DNA from: Cervus elaphus
Lineage: Eukaryota > Chordata > Mammalia > Artiodactyla > Cervidae
DNA: 64,000 bases
Direction of reading: 5' to 3'
Assembly (NCBI RefSeq): GCF_910594005.1
Contig: NC_057829.1
Location: forward strand, 58,511,001 to 58,575,000
This document shows, piece by piece, positions 34,690 through 45,362 of the stretch (within the stretch, counting starts at the first letter, position 1; each line of letters starts with the position of its first letter). The position numbers and the translations under genes were made by a program. Under the pieces are notes generated by a model, which worked only from the letters and a program-made list of their open reading frames with translations, made no database searches and was not told where the DNA came from.

Positions 34690-35160
34690 TCATGTTGTCC
34701 CATGGAGGGTTTACTGATTCCCCCCTTTTTGGGCATTCAGTCGTTGATCCCCAATTTTTTCTATTTAAGTAACTCTTCATTGCCTAGGTCTCTAATTCTT
34801 TAGCACAGAGTCGTAGAAGTGAAATTACTAGGTCAAAGTGAAGAACTTTTTTAAAGGCTCCACATACATACTGGCAAAATGCTTTCCAAAAGGTTGCAAC
34901 AGTTTGCACTTCAACTAATGATGTGCTAGAGTAGTCTTTCTGGTGGGATGTCAATGAGAGATATCAGACTTGGAACTTCATAGTTTGAATGTGCATTTCT
35001 TTGATCACTAGAGATAAAAAACATTGATATCTCATCAATGTGCTTCCTCTTGGTTAATTGTTTAATCACATACTTTGTCCATTTATTTGAGACATCTTAA
35101 TGAATTAAGACTGTAACGTATCATTGTCATTTGATGCTGTTTTTCTCAACTAGCATTTTT
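34690..35160 (-). repeat. old L1M fragment
   Basis: Antisense L1: 'GAAATTACTAGGTCAAAGTG', 'CTGGCAAAATGCTTTCCAAA', 'TACTTTGTCCATTTATTTGA'. Very diverged. Confidence 0.65.
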
Positions 35161-35799
35161 TCCTGATTATAGTACAATGCAAGTTAATTTTGGAAAATAG
35201 AGAAAGGCACAGCAAAGAAGTCCAAAATCACCTGCATTCCTACCATTAGAGTTCTTACTAATGTTTGGTTCATGGCTTTCTGGGTTTATTTTCTTTTTTT
35301 CCAACTTGAGATCATGTTTTCACATTTTATAGCTTTTCACCTAACTTTATAAATCATAATTAGGCAAATTATGTTTATCCTACTATGGGATATTCTGTAT
35401 ATATATTAATAAAGTATCATATTTTTGAAATGTTTATAGTGTGTGTTAATGTGCAGAAAGTTTTCCATATGGCCAGATAGGTCTCTGTTCTCCCTGGAGA
35501 TTACTTCCACAGCTTTTCAATTTGTACTCTTTATTCCTTTCTGTGATTAACTGTTGTTTTTTTTCCCTTAGGTTTTTAGGCTTTTACTTACGCTCAGTTT
35601 TTTATTTAAAATTAGTTTTTTTTGTTGTTCATATTATGAGTTGAAGACCTAAATGTTTTCTAAATACTTAATTTTCCTTCATAATAATATATTTATTTCC
35701 TCAGATTTATATTTCATATATAATTTTCTTAAATAGTATACCTATTCGATTATCCTAGATTATTCCTAATCTTATTTGGTATATTCTAAAGTCAACTTT

Positions 35800-35922
35800 G
35801 GAGAAGGAAATGGCAACCCACTCCAGTGTTCTTGCCTGGAGGATCCCAGGGACGGTGGAGCCTGGTGGGCTGCCATCTTTGGGGTTGCATAGAGTTGGAC
35901 ACGACTGAAGTGACTTAGCAGC
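35800..35922 (+). mobile_element. BovA SINE monomer
   Basis: One BovA unit ending 'GAAGTGACTTAGCAGC', flanked by AAAGTCAACT (35,788-35,797) and AAAGTCAATT (35,923-35,932). Confidence 0.93.
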
Positions 35923-36158
35923 AAAGTCAATTTCAAGCCTAAGATATCTATTTGTAAATTCTTTAATGAGTACCACACTGTTTTGGTTAGTTAATATTTT
36001 AACCTTATAACATTAATTACACACTGGACTCTCATTATAATTATTAAAATTTTTCTTATTTTCCTTGCTTATTCTTATAAATTAAGCTTTGAAACACTGT
36101 GTCAGAATGTCAAATATCTGTTGATATTCTGATTAGGATTATAATAAACCTATATATT

Positions 36159-36370
36159 GGGCTTCCCAGGTGGTGCTGGTAGTAAAGAACCCACCTGCCA
36201 ATGCAGGAGACATAAGAGATGCGGGTTCAATCCCTGGGTCAGAAAGATCCCCTGGAGGAGGGCATGGGAACCACTCCAGTATTCTTGCCTGGAGAATCCT
36301 ATGGACAGAGGAGCCTGGCGGGCTATGGTCCATAGAGTCACAAAGAGTCGGACATGACTTAGCAGACAGG
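36159..36370 (+). mobile_element. Bov-tA SINE
   Basis: Head 'GGCTTCCCAGGTGGTGCTGG', B box 'GGTTCAATCCC', BovA unit ending 'GACATGACTTAGCAGACA'. Flanks 'AAACCTATATATT' and 'AAACATATATT' look like the target duplication. Confidence 0.93.
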
Positions 36371-36507
36371 CAAACATATATTAATTCAGGAAGAATTAAT
36401 ATGTTTATGTATTTAGTCTTTCCATACTCATATGTTTCTTAATTTACTCAAATGTTTTTATATCTCTTACTGAAGCTTGTAGTAGCCGTCATGTAAATCA
36501 TAAATGT

Positions 36508-36631
36508 ATGCATGCATGCTCAGTCCTGTCCAACTCTTGCAACCCAGTGGACTATAGCCCACCAGGTTCCTCTGTCCATAGAATTTTCTAGTCAAGAATT
36601 CTGGAGTGAGTTACTGTTTCCTACTCCAGTG
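36508..36631 (-). mobile_element. BovA SINE monomer
   Basis: Reverse-complement BovA, 'GCTCAGTCCTGTCCAACTCT' to 'GTTTCCTACTCCAGT'. AATCATA lies on each side (36,496-36,502 and 36,632-36,638). Confidence 0.88.
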
Positions 36632-37155
36632 AATCATATATTTCTTACTTATTTTAAAATAAGTTTTATATTTTTATTTAATCAGCTTACTTTTTTAGCT
36701 GATTTCCCTGAACTTTCTAGGTAGAGAATTGTGTTGTCTACAAATAATAATTGTTTCTTTTAAATCAGAAATTTGAACATAAATTACTAAAAGGGAGGAT
36801 GATAGACCTTTTAATTTTATTCCTGATTTTAATAGAAATGCTTTTCGTATTCACTAGTAATTATGATGTTGCTTTTGGTTAAAGATAGTTTGAGGAAGGA
36901 GTTTTATATTCATAGTTTTTTTTTTTTTAGTGAAAGGGAGTTGAATTTATCAAAAGTCAAAAGGTCATCTTTGAGACGACTGTGTGCTTTTTTTTCACAT
37001 TTGACCTACTGGTATGTTATATTAACAAGTTTCCCATCATTAAACCATGTTTTCAATCTTGTTGTGGCAGTAAATTATCATTGTGTTAATGAATTCTATC
37101 TGTAGAGATTCATCTAGGACCTATTTAGATTTTACTTTGTTGGTTTTTTTTTTTT

Positions 37156-38246
37156 AGATTTATTTTAGCTATGGTTGTCAAAGACTGACATTAAAATTAG
37201 CATGCTGCCCCTGAGTGTGCATAGATTGAATTCCTGGAGACCTCCTGTGCTGTCCTGAGAGTGACAGGGCCAGCTTAAAAAATGGTGAGGAGCTGGAGGC
37301 CCTGTTGCTGTGGGATAGGGTAAGGACAATGAAGTGTCACAGTAGCTTGGTTCATTGGGGCTTTCCTGTGAAGTGAAAATGCAATGTCTTTTTAAAAAAA
37401 AAAAAAAAACTGGGACACTCTTGTTTCTTTGCACTCATCATAGAATAGGCAGAATTGAAACTACCACTAGAGGGTTAGGCACTGTTCATAATGATTCCAG
37501 ACATCAAATGTGGACCTCAGTCTCCTTTTCTAAATTGATACAGGATTTTAAGTAGCAAAGCAGCAAACCTGAAAGACAAGCGTAGAGTCTAGTAGGAGTC
37601 AAATTGAATGTCAAGTCTTCGTTTAGGTGAAAAGTTAAAAAAAAAAAAGTTCCTAAGGCATACAGAAGGGAAGAGAGAAAGTGGTTACAAAAGAAAAATA
37701 TTAAATGGTGAGTACTGTAAATGTGCATTTGACAGGTTTAGGACTGAGAAACTGACCCAACGATTTCGCTGCTGTGTGCATATCTTTGTGGAGAAGTTGA
37801 GGAGACTCTGAGCCTAAGATGTAAGAAGGTGGTTGGTTGTTTCTTCAACTCAGTCTTCTTCACACTCTTCCTACTTCTGTATCGCCCCTCATTCTCTGTC
37901 TCGTTTTTCTACAGTTTTGTGTTTTCCCAGTCTTATTGTCCCATCCACTCAACATTGTCTCATCCATTCATCAGTCCTTCTGAGTCACTCCCATGTATGA
38001 AGCACTGTGCTGGCTGATGGGGGATGCTGGTGAGCAAGACCCCCATGGCTACTGCCCACCTGAGCTTACCTGAGCCAGGTGTTGATGAAGGTGAGAATCT
38101 GATAATCTCTTAATTTATGAAACAAGATGTTACTAACTCTCCCCCTTACTCAGGGGGAGACATCTCAGACATTTGCTTATTTATAGAAGGATATTATAAA
38201 ACATCATGAATGAGGAATCATTTCTAAATTGTAAAATTAGACAGTT
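37156..38246. other. no recognised feature
   Basis: Intronic sequence with homopolymer A runs at 37,393-37,409 and 37,638-37,648. No gene or repeat family recognised. Confidence 0.4.
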
Positions 38247-38783
38247 TGTTGTTGTTGTTCAGTCGCTCAGTTGTGTCCGACTCTGCGACTCCGTGGACTG
38301 CAGCACACCAGGCTTCCCTGTCTTTCACCATCTCCCGGAGCTTGCTCAGAGTCATGTCCATTGAGTCAGTGATTTTATCCTCTGTTGTCCCCTTCTCCTC
38401 CTGCATTTAATCTTGCCCAGCATCAGGGTCTTTTCCAGTGAGTCTGCTCTTTGCATCAGGTGGCCAAAGTATTGGAGCGTCGGCTTCAGCATCAGTCCTT
38501 CCAATGAATATCCATGATTGATTTCCTTTAGGGTTGACTGATTTGATCTCCTTGCAGTCCAGGGGACTCAAGAGTCTTCTCCAGCATCACATTTCCAAAG
38601 CATCAATTCTTTGGCGCTCAGCCTTCTTTATGGTCCAACTCTCACACCCATACATGACTACTGGAAAGACTATATCTTTGACTAGATGGATTTTTGTTGG
38701 TAGAGTAATGTCTCTGCTTTTTAGTACACTGTCTAGGTTTGTCACAGCTTTTCTTCCAAGGAGCAAGCATCTTTTAATTTTAG
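38247..38783 (-). mobile_element. BovB 3' fragment, about 540 bp
   Basis: Antisense BovB from 'GTTCAGTCGCTCAGTTGTGT' to 'AAGGAGCAAGCATCTTTTAA'. The flanks 'TTAGACAGTTTG' and 'TTAGACAATATTTTG' suggest the target duplication. The minus strand encodes only decayed RT C-terminal text. Confidence 0.93.
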
Positions 38784-38796
38784 ACAATATTTTGTT

Positions 38797-38904
38797 TTAA
38801 GGGGCTTGGTTAAACTCTGTGACTTGACTTATGGGAAGGAGGCTTCTGTTGCTGCTCCTTGATGTTTTGTCAAGCAAAACATCTTCATCCTTGTTTCTTC
38901 CCTT
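38797..38904 (-). other. second putative antisense exon segment
   Basis: On the minus strand an acceptor-like TTTCTTCAG (38,905-38,913) precedes 35 open codons beginning KGRNKDEDVLLDKTSRSSNR and a TAA at 38,797-38,799. If spliced from the donor at 39,022, a different frame is also open for about 25 codons. It is unrecognised, and weaker than the upstream segment. Confidence 0.2.
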
Positions 38905-39022
38905 CTGAAGAAATTTCTTTTCAAACTGGAAAAGTTCTGGAAGCAAGGGCTGCTGGGACTGAAGAAGGAGCACATTCTAAGGCATAAACTAGAAGGACCA
39001 AGGAGAGGCAGGGTGTGCTTAC

Positions 39023-39180
39023 CTTGACCAGCTCTGTTTGGTGCAGAGGATCAGGTGGAAGCTTGGGAGGGTGCCCAGGATGTGGTTGCTGCTGTATTGA
39101 GAAAGCCATTCAGGTTCATCTGGAGAAACTAGTTCATATAAATGCTCTGCTATTGCTTCATTATGCTTTTTAAATTGGTT
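39023..39180 (-). other. putative antisense exon of unknown origin (158 nt)
   Basis: On the minus strand a strong acceptor (ATGCTCTTTACAG, at 39,181-39,193) and a strong donor (CAAG|GTAAGC at 39,022-39,017) enclose 158 nt. One frame is open throughout and has a protein-like composition (QFKKHNEAIAEHLYELVSPD). I do not recognise the product. It may be an exon of an antisense transcript, a decayed gene, or chance. Confidence 0.3.
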
Positions 39181-39199
39181 CTGTAAAGAGCATATTGAC

Positions 39200-39580
39200 T
39201 GCATTCCTAATGTTATCAAAAATCTTAGCCATCAAAGATCTTTCAGTCCAGTCAGGGAGAGAGGACACAAATACCTGAAATTGTCTACATCCTCACCAAG
39301 AAATGGCTGAGTCCCTGGCCAGCTGTTAAATGGCTTGAGTCCAGGAGAGGGAGCTCTGGGCTGGAATTTTCTGGAGCAGAGAGGGCTGAAGGAAGCTGGG
39401 TATGGCTTGATGAAAAGGATGGGAAGGTGTTTCTGCCTGGGAAGAGATAAAACCATCCTTAGAAGTCTGGTTCACAGGAGTGTGCTGGTTGGCCAGGTGA
39501 GCAGCGTCTCCTCTGAGGCCTTCTTTTTCCTTGTTTGCCTTATATGCATGTTGCGGATCCTTCGAATATATCCACCTCCA
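39200..39580. other. no recognised feature
   Basis: Short ORFs on both strands only. No repeat consensus identified. Confidence 0.35.
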
Positions 39581-39900
39581 TGAGTTTCATCAATGATTCC
39601 AGATCTTTCTGTGACCCATGCCCCACTCCTAAGCTCCACACCTGCACATCCAGCTGCCTGTGAGACATCTCCCCAAAACCCATGTCTCAAATTGAACTCA
39701 GTCTTTTCCCAAACCTATTTCTTCCACATTCCCCATCATAGTGGATGGAATCTTTATGGATTCAGTTAACAAGACTGGAAACCTCAGCTCTCCAAGCACA
39801 AACCCCCCATCCCCACCTTCTGAGCTTCTCCCTCCCAGTATTCACTACACTCTGCTACCTTCCATTTCCATGTCTATCTTTCCCAATAAATCATGTGCTC
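39581..39900 (+). repeat. ancient LINE-like repeat (L2 type)
   Basis: 'ACTCCTAAGCTCCACACCTG', 'CATGTCTCAAATTGAACTCA' and 'ATGTGCTCCATGAAGGCAGG' match old mammalian LINE consensus text. The family is not certain. Confidence 0.5.
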
Positions 39901-39913
39901 CATGAAGGCAGGG

Positions 39914-40130
39914 TCTTCCCAGGTGGCACTAATGGTAAAGAACTCTCATGCCAATGCAGGAGATGTAATAGATGCATGTTTGATCCCTGGGTGGGGAAGA
40001 ATCCCCTGGAGGAGGGCATGACAACCCACTCCAGTATTCTTGCCTGGAGAAGCCCATGAACAGAGGAGTCTGGTGGGCTATAGTCCATGCGGTTGCAAAG
40101 AATCAGACATGATTGAAGAGACTGAGCATT
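39914..40130 (+). mobile_element. Bov-tA SINE
   Basis: Head 'TCTTCCCAGGTGGCACTAAT' and a BovA unit ending 'GATTGAAGAGACTGAGC'. CATGAAGGCAGGG (39,901-39,913) recurs at 40,131-40,149 with six extra bases. Confidence 0.9.
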
Positions 40131-40269
40131 CATGAAGCCAGAGGCAGGGTTCACTTCTTTTGATCTCTAGCTCCAGCACAATATTCAGCCTGTGACAAAA
40201 GTGCTCCATAAATACTTGTAGATTGATGGTATGAATTGAACTTCCTGTCCATTCTACCTCCTAAGTATT

Positions 40270-40580
40270 TCTCTAGTCAGGCAGACCCTAGTTTGAAATC
40301 TAGCTTTGCTGTCTACTAGCTGGGTAACTTTAATAGATCTATTTATTTTAAATTGAGTTAGTTTTTAATTTACAGATTAAGCTATTTTTAATATCACTAT
40401 GCATCAGCTTCTGAATCAGTAAAATGGACCTAATTGTGGTGCCTACCTCATAGGTTTGACATGAATTAAATGAAATAAAGCATATAAACTATTATATGCA
40501 TAATAAATTATGCATAAATAAAGCATATAACACATTATACCATGTGTTTGACACATGGTGTAGTCTTAACTGTTACAAAG
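40270..40580 (+). repeat. MIR SINE with an internal AT-rich insert
   Basis: 'GTCTACTAGCTGGGTAACTT' and 'CAGTAAAATGGACCTAATTG' ... 'ATGAATTAAATGAAATAAAG' follow MIR; about 65 nt of unrelated AT-rich sequence separates the two parts. Confidence 0.75.
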
Positions 40581-40689
40581 GTAGGTTTGAAGCTAGACTG
40601 TGAAAGTCCCTTAAAGTAGGTTAAGAGGTGTGTGCTGTATCTTTTAGAAGGGGAGGACCCATGAAAAGTTCAAACTGTGTGGCAGAAAA

Positions 40690-40915
40690 ACCATAATCTG
40701 TGCATTCAACCCAAATTTGTGTAAAAATCAAACTCTATTACTTAATAGCTGTAAGCTTTTCACAAAAATACCTAGCCATTCTCGACCTCAGTTTTAAACC
40801 TCTAAAATTAATACTCAGTATTATAATATTATATAACCTCTAATAATAATACTCAGTACCAGGATTTGTTGTAAGGTTTAAATGAGATGGTATATGAAAG
40901 GTGTCTGAGACTATT
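40690..40915 (+). repeat. MIR SINE
   Basis: 'TCTATTACTTAATAGCTGTA', 'CCTCAGTTTTAAACCTCTAA' and 'AGGTTTAAATGAGATGGTAT' follow MIR in + orientation. Confidence 0.65.
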
Positions 40916-40984
40916 TTTTTTATAAGTTGCTGTCTTTTTCCAGTGATAAGTTCTGGGTTCCCTTGGAAAGATATCTGTAGTCCA

Positions 40985-41160
40985 GAGGGTTTTCTTTGGC
41001 TCAACTTCGTTTAACATTTTTGTCAGACTTGGATGAAGGCAAAAAACCTTATTTCCAAATTTGCAGATGACTCAAAGTTGGCAAAATAGCTAATACAATA
41101 GGTGATGGAATGGAAGCTCAAAATGACCTCAACAATCTGGAATGCTAGGCCTTCACCAAA
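40985..41160 (+). repeat. CR1/L3-type LINE fragment
   Basis: 'TTTAACATTTTTGTCAGACT' and 'CAAATTTGCAGATGACTCAA' match the RT region of the old mammalian L3/CR1 LINEs. Codons 41,060-41,080 still read FADDSKL, the catalytic motif of reverse transcriptase. Frames either side are broken. Confidence 0.65.
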
Positions 41161-41218
41161 TGGGAAGTTGGGCATCTAGCAGATGGATCAAAGTAGTCAG
41201 GGACAAGGAGACCGTTTA

Positions 41219-41453
41219 TTTACTTTAAAATTTTTGTTGGAGTATAATTGACTTACAATATTATGTTAGTTTTAGGTATACAGTGAAGTGAATCAGTTAT
41301 ACATATACATGTATCTACTCCTTTCAGATTCTTTTCCCATATCGATCATTACAGAATATTGGGTAGAATTCCTTGTGCTATAAGTAGGTCCTTATTCATT
41401 ATTTATTTTATATATAGTAGTGTGTATGCGTCGATCTCAGTCCCCTGATTTAT
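41219..41453 (-). mobile_element. L1 3'-end insertion, about 235 bp, with 14-bp target duplication
   Basis: Antisense L1 3' UTR ('TTGGAGTATAATTGACTTAC', 'AGTGAAGTGAATCAGTTATA'). Flanked by AAGGAGACCGTTTA (41,205-41,218) and AAGGAGACCATTTA (41,454-41,467). Confidence 0.92.
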
Positions 41454-41467
41454 AAGGAGACCATTTA

Positions 41468-42019
41468 GAAGGAGATTCCACTAGTCCAGATGATGAATGG
41501 AAAGGGTCTGACCAGGGGTGGTGTCAGTGGCTAACAGTTTGGAAAAAATTTTTAGAAAAATCACCAGAATATGACAAATAATTAGGTGGGTGTGTGGACG
41601 AAGAGAACTAGTGATAACTGGGAAGTTTCCTTTCCGAATTCCCGGGAAGTAGGAGATGCCAGTTAATAGGAAGGAGGAAGTTAGGCAGAAGAATTGAGTT
41701 AAGGAGAGAAGGGAGGACAGGAATCTGGTTTTGTACTTGGGGTGTTGGCTGTATCCAACAGGAAGTTGGAAAGTCAGGACTGTAGCTGGTGGGAGCGGCT
41801 GTGTCTAGAAAGAGGCATTTGGGAGTCATCCACTTAGAGGTGATAGTTGAAGCTGTGGGTGGGAGGGGTTGCGATGGCCAAGGAGTGGCCAGTGCTATTC
41901 AGAATCATTAGCGTTGTTGGCTCTAACTAGAGATAAGCAGGATAAACAAACCCATGCCCAAGTGGGAACTAGTTCTACTGCCTTCCAGGAGTTCTTTAAT
42001 GCATTAAAGCAAACTTTCA
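41468..42019. other. no recognised feature
   Basis: Unique-looking intronic sequence without gene or repeat signal. Confidence 0.4.
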
Positions 42020-42515
42020 CAGAATGAAAAAAATCTCATATAATAATTTCAGATTTTCAAAAAGTTATTTTTCATTACACAATACGTAAATTCTTGGTTG
42101 TAAAGAATGTGAACATTGTAGATAAAGTAAAAGCCCCTATAACCCCTCTCTAAGTCTGCTTTTTCTTTTTCAGAGGTAATCACTGTTCCTAGTTGGGCGG
42201 GTGCTGTTCAAACGTTTTGCTATGCGTTTATACAGTTGTACATACACATACACATAATGATATACTTTGTGTGTTTTGTTTTATATAAGGTGCTCCTAAC
42301 ATGTTTTATTCTTTGATTTATTTTTATCTTAAGAAAATGAAACAATACACCCTGGAACCCTTTCTAGGTAAATGTATCTAGAGCTAAGTTATAAAAACAA
42401 CAAAAAACTTGTTCTCCTGGATATGAATGTACAATATTTTATTTAATCATTCCCTTGTAGATGGAATATACCTTCTCTCCAACTTTTGCCATCTGCTCAT
42501 TCTGCAAGGCACAGT
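42020..42515 (-). repeat. old L1M-like fragment
   Basis: 'AGAGGTAATCACTGTTCCTA', 'TATACAGTTGTACATACACA' and 'TTCCCTTGTAGATGGAATAT' resemble antisense L1M sequence. The subfamily is uncertain. Confidence 0.45.
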
Positions 42516-42517
42516 GC

Positions 42518-42667
42518 GATCCCTGTGTTTTGGGAAGATCCCCTGGAGGAGGAAATGGCAACCCACTCCAGTATTCTTGCCTGGAGAATCCCGTGGACAC
42601 AGGAGCCTGGCGGGCTATAGTCCATGGGGTCACAAAGAGTCGGACATGACTGAATCGACTTAACGTA
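42518..42667 (+). mobile_element. Bov-tA SINE, head truncated
   Basis: Only the last part of the tRNA head ('CGATCCCTG') precedes a complete BovA unit ('GGAGGAGGAAATGGCAACCC' to 'GACTGAATCGACTTAAC'). Confidence 0.9.
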
Positions 42668-42799
42668 CACACACACAATGTGTAGGAGACCGCCCAGGAG
42701 AAACTGGGATACGTCAGTAATGGTAAGCCAGGAGTTGGCAGACTGCTGGGGCAATGAGAAGCACATAAAGAAGAGGACAGGCAGAAAATGCTGCTTCTT

Positions 42800-43024
42800 T
42801 TTTTTTTTTTTGGTAATAATTTTGTATTTTGTATAATCTATAAAAATATGGAATCACTATTTTGTACACCTGAAACTAATATAACATTGGAAATTAACTC
42901 TACTTCAGTTAAAAAGAAAGACAAATCAATTCAATAAATCACTTAAAAAGAAGGCAAAAGATATATAGACACATTAAAGGGGTATACTAAAGGTATTTAA
43001 TAAGATAAAGTAAAATCAAGTAAT
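42800..43024 (+). mobile_element. L1 3'-end insertion with 17-bp target duplication
   Basis: 'AAAAATATGGAATCACTATT' and 'TACACCTGAAACTAATATAA' are plus-strand L1 3' UTR. Flanks AGAAAATGCTGCTTCTT (42,783-42,799) and AGAAAATGCTACTTCTT (43,025-43,041), one mismatch. A T run sits at the left edge. Confidence 0.9.
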
Positions 43025-43041
43025 AGAAAATGCTACTTCTT

Positions 43042-43567
43042 AAGATTGCCTCACACTGTGGTGGCTTCCGGGAAGGAGACCTTGTTTGTTGTGGAGCTGC
43101 AGAAGGAGATGAGAGAGGCTGAACTCTTTGTGTTTTAGATGGAGACGTGGATGGACGATGGAGGTGTAATCTATCGCCCTAGTTCTTGGTGCCTTAGTTC
43201 TCCCTACCTCACCAAGGGATCAATTACTAATACATTATGAACCTTAGGACAGGGAATTTCTGTGTCAGGCTCAGCCACCTGCTGTGTTTAACCTTGTCAG
43301 GATCCTTTCTCTGCCTTAAGCTGGAGGAGCTGGAAGTAGTGAGGAGAAAGGGAAGAGGAGGGTGTATGCTAATGAGATAGGGACTTTCATCTGGGTCGCC
43401 AGGTCCAAGCCAAAGTTGGAGTGATTGATTAGGGGAGGGGTGGGTTGGGTTTGAAAACATTTTTCTTCTTACAGATACCATCAAAATGAATACATAAAAT
43501 TTTCAATTCCCACTGGGAGCTCCTGATAATATATCATATACCCCAGTGAGACACTGGTATATTGTTC
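43042..43567. other. no recognised feature
   Basis: Unique-looking intronic sequence. Confidence 0.4.
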
Positions 43568-43579
43568 CATTTTTCTTCT

Positions 43580-44133
43580 TTTTTTTTAATTTAGTTGGAG
43601 GATAATTGCCTTACAAAGTTGTGTTTGTTTCTGCCACACACCAATGTGAATCAGCCATAAGTATACATATGTCCCCTCCCTCCTGGGCCTCCCACCCCTC
43701 TAGGTTGTCACTCACCGAGTTGAGCTCCCTTGTATTATACAACAACTTCCCACTAGCTATCTATTTTACATACGGTAATGTATATGTTTTGATGTTACCC
43801 TCTCAGTTCGTCCACAGTCTCCTTCCCCGCTCTGACTCTGTTCCTGCTCTGCAAATAGCTTCATTGGTGCCGTTTTTCTAGATTCCATGCTGCTGCTGTG
43901 GCTGCTAAGTCGCTTCAGTCGTGTCCGACTCTGTGCGACCCCATAGACGGCAGCCCACCAGGCTCCTCTGTCTCTGGGATTCTCCGGGCAAGAATACTGG
44001 AGTGGGTTGCCATTTCCTTCTCCACTAGATTCCATATATGCACATTAATATACAATATTTGTTTTTCTCTTTCTAACTTACTTCACTCTGTATAACAGGC
44101 TCTGGATTCATCCTCCTCACTAGAACTGACACT
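43580..44133 (-). mobile_element. L1 3' segment interrupted by a BovA
   Basis: Antisense L1 3' UTR ('TTAGTTGGAGGATAATTGCC', 'CATATGTCCCCTCCCTCCTG') continues after the SINE with 'TAATATACAATATTTGTTTT'. The flanks 'CCATTTTTCTTC' and 'CCATTTTTTCTT' are a likely target duplication. Confidence 0.85.
43889..44024 (-). mobile_element. BovA SINE with perfect 11-bp target duplication
   Basis: Reverse-complement BovA with its (CTG)n start ('GCTGCTGCTGTGGCTGCTAA'). CTAGATTCCAT flanks it at 43,878-43,888 and 44,025-44,035. Nested in the L1. Confidence 0.95.
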
Positions 44134-44146
44134 CCCATTTTTTCTT

Positions 44147-45049
44147 GAACGTGTGGGATTTCTTGTGTAAGGACTCAAGAAGGAAAAGGAAGGACAGCCT
44201 TTTCTGTACTTGCTTTGTCCCACCCCAATCATTCTCTCTCTCTCTTTCTCCATCCACCTCTCTGTCTCTTTCTGGTTTTCCTGCCTTTGATGCTCTGAAT
44301 CATATTATGTTGTAAGCAAATTTAGGACTTGCATATTTTATGCAAAATACCAGGGACCTCCTTTTCCTTCTCTTCCTTGCTGCTGCCTTCATTCAAGGCT
44401 CAGGAGATTCTCCTTTGGCTCAGTCTCAGGAAATCACACTGGTTCTTCTTTCTCCCCTTCCCTCTGTTCAGAACTGACTCAGCCACTGCGAAGCTCTGCC
44501 AGGCGGTTAGGAAGCTGCACCATCCCAGGGCGAGATGGCCAAGAGCTGGGCTCCACAGCAGCCCCAAATCAGCTACATAGGAAGCCCATGTTCTCCAGCA
44601 CGTGTGGGAAGAATTTTCCCTTGGGGTCTCTGTCTAGTTCCCCAAGCCTAGCTCCCCCCAATTCACATCGTCCCTGCTTGCAGCACAGTGAGGTTTGGTT
44701 GACTTTTTGTGTTTCTCCCATTTCTGCTTCCAGGCAAGTCCGGCCCTCTGAGGTCCAGGAGCTGGGCTCATCTCCCCAATGAGTGGGTTCATCTCTACAA
44801 GGCTTCCACAGGCCTGTGTTTGAAATGGCTCTGATCTGCTACTTGTGAGAGAGTGACCACCACCCACCTCTCTAGGTACATCTCCCAGCCCTTCTGCCCG
44901 GACTCGTCCCCTGACACACCAGATACTCCAGCAGCAAATACCCGATGCGTTCACTACTTGGAGCTCCCTGAACACAGCACATGGTCTTTCCATTCTGTGC
45001 CTCACCCTGGGCTGCCCACTGGTCTCCAGCCCTCTTCCTTCTGTCCTTT
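44147..45049. other. no recognised feature
   Basis: C/T-rich intronic sequence with TCTC tracts near 44,233-44,245. A 123-codon minus-strand frame at 44,634-45,005 has no recognised domain. Confidence 0.4.
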
Positions 45050-45250
45050 AGGTTCAGTTTAGGTGTCAATCACTCTACAAAGCCTTCCCTGACTGCCTTC
45101 ATGCCAGATTGACTTCATTGACTTTGGGTTTTCAATTTTGCATCTGTGTCCACCCCTCCACTGTGATGGTCTCCTTTACCTCTCTGTCCCTAGGGCTGAG
45201 CTCAGGACCTGGAATATTGCAGGCACTCAGTTCATGCTCGTTGAACCCCA
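45050..45250 (+). repeat. L2 LINE 3' end
   Basis: 'TACAAAGCCTTCCCTGACTG', 'GAATATTGCAGGCACTCAGT' and 'TCATGCTCGTTGAACC' follow L2 in + orientation. Confidence 0.75.
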
Positions 45251-45362
45251 CTGGCTTAGGGCAGGGAATATCTTTGTAGTTTTTCTTCTAGGTTTGCCCT
45301 CCTGGTGGATCGCTTCCTTCCTAAGTAGCATCTTGTTATTTGAGTCCCACTAGTATCATCTT

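Larger units (their letters stand above)
35560..37155 (-). repeat. old L1M ORF2 fragments hosting three younger SINEs
   Basis: AT-rich antisense L1 ORF2-like sequence with 'TTGATATTCTGATTAGGATT' and 'GAGATTCATCTAGGACCTA'. SINEs at 35,800, 36,159 and 36,508 split it. T runs at 36,917-36,930 and 37,146-37,156. Confidence 0.55.

Noticed and set aside
44634..45005. 123-codon minus-strand frame
   Set aside because: No domain or splice support in an intronic stretch.
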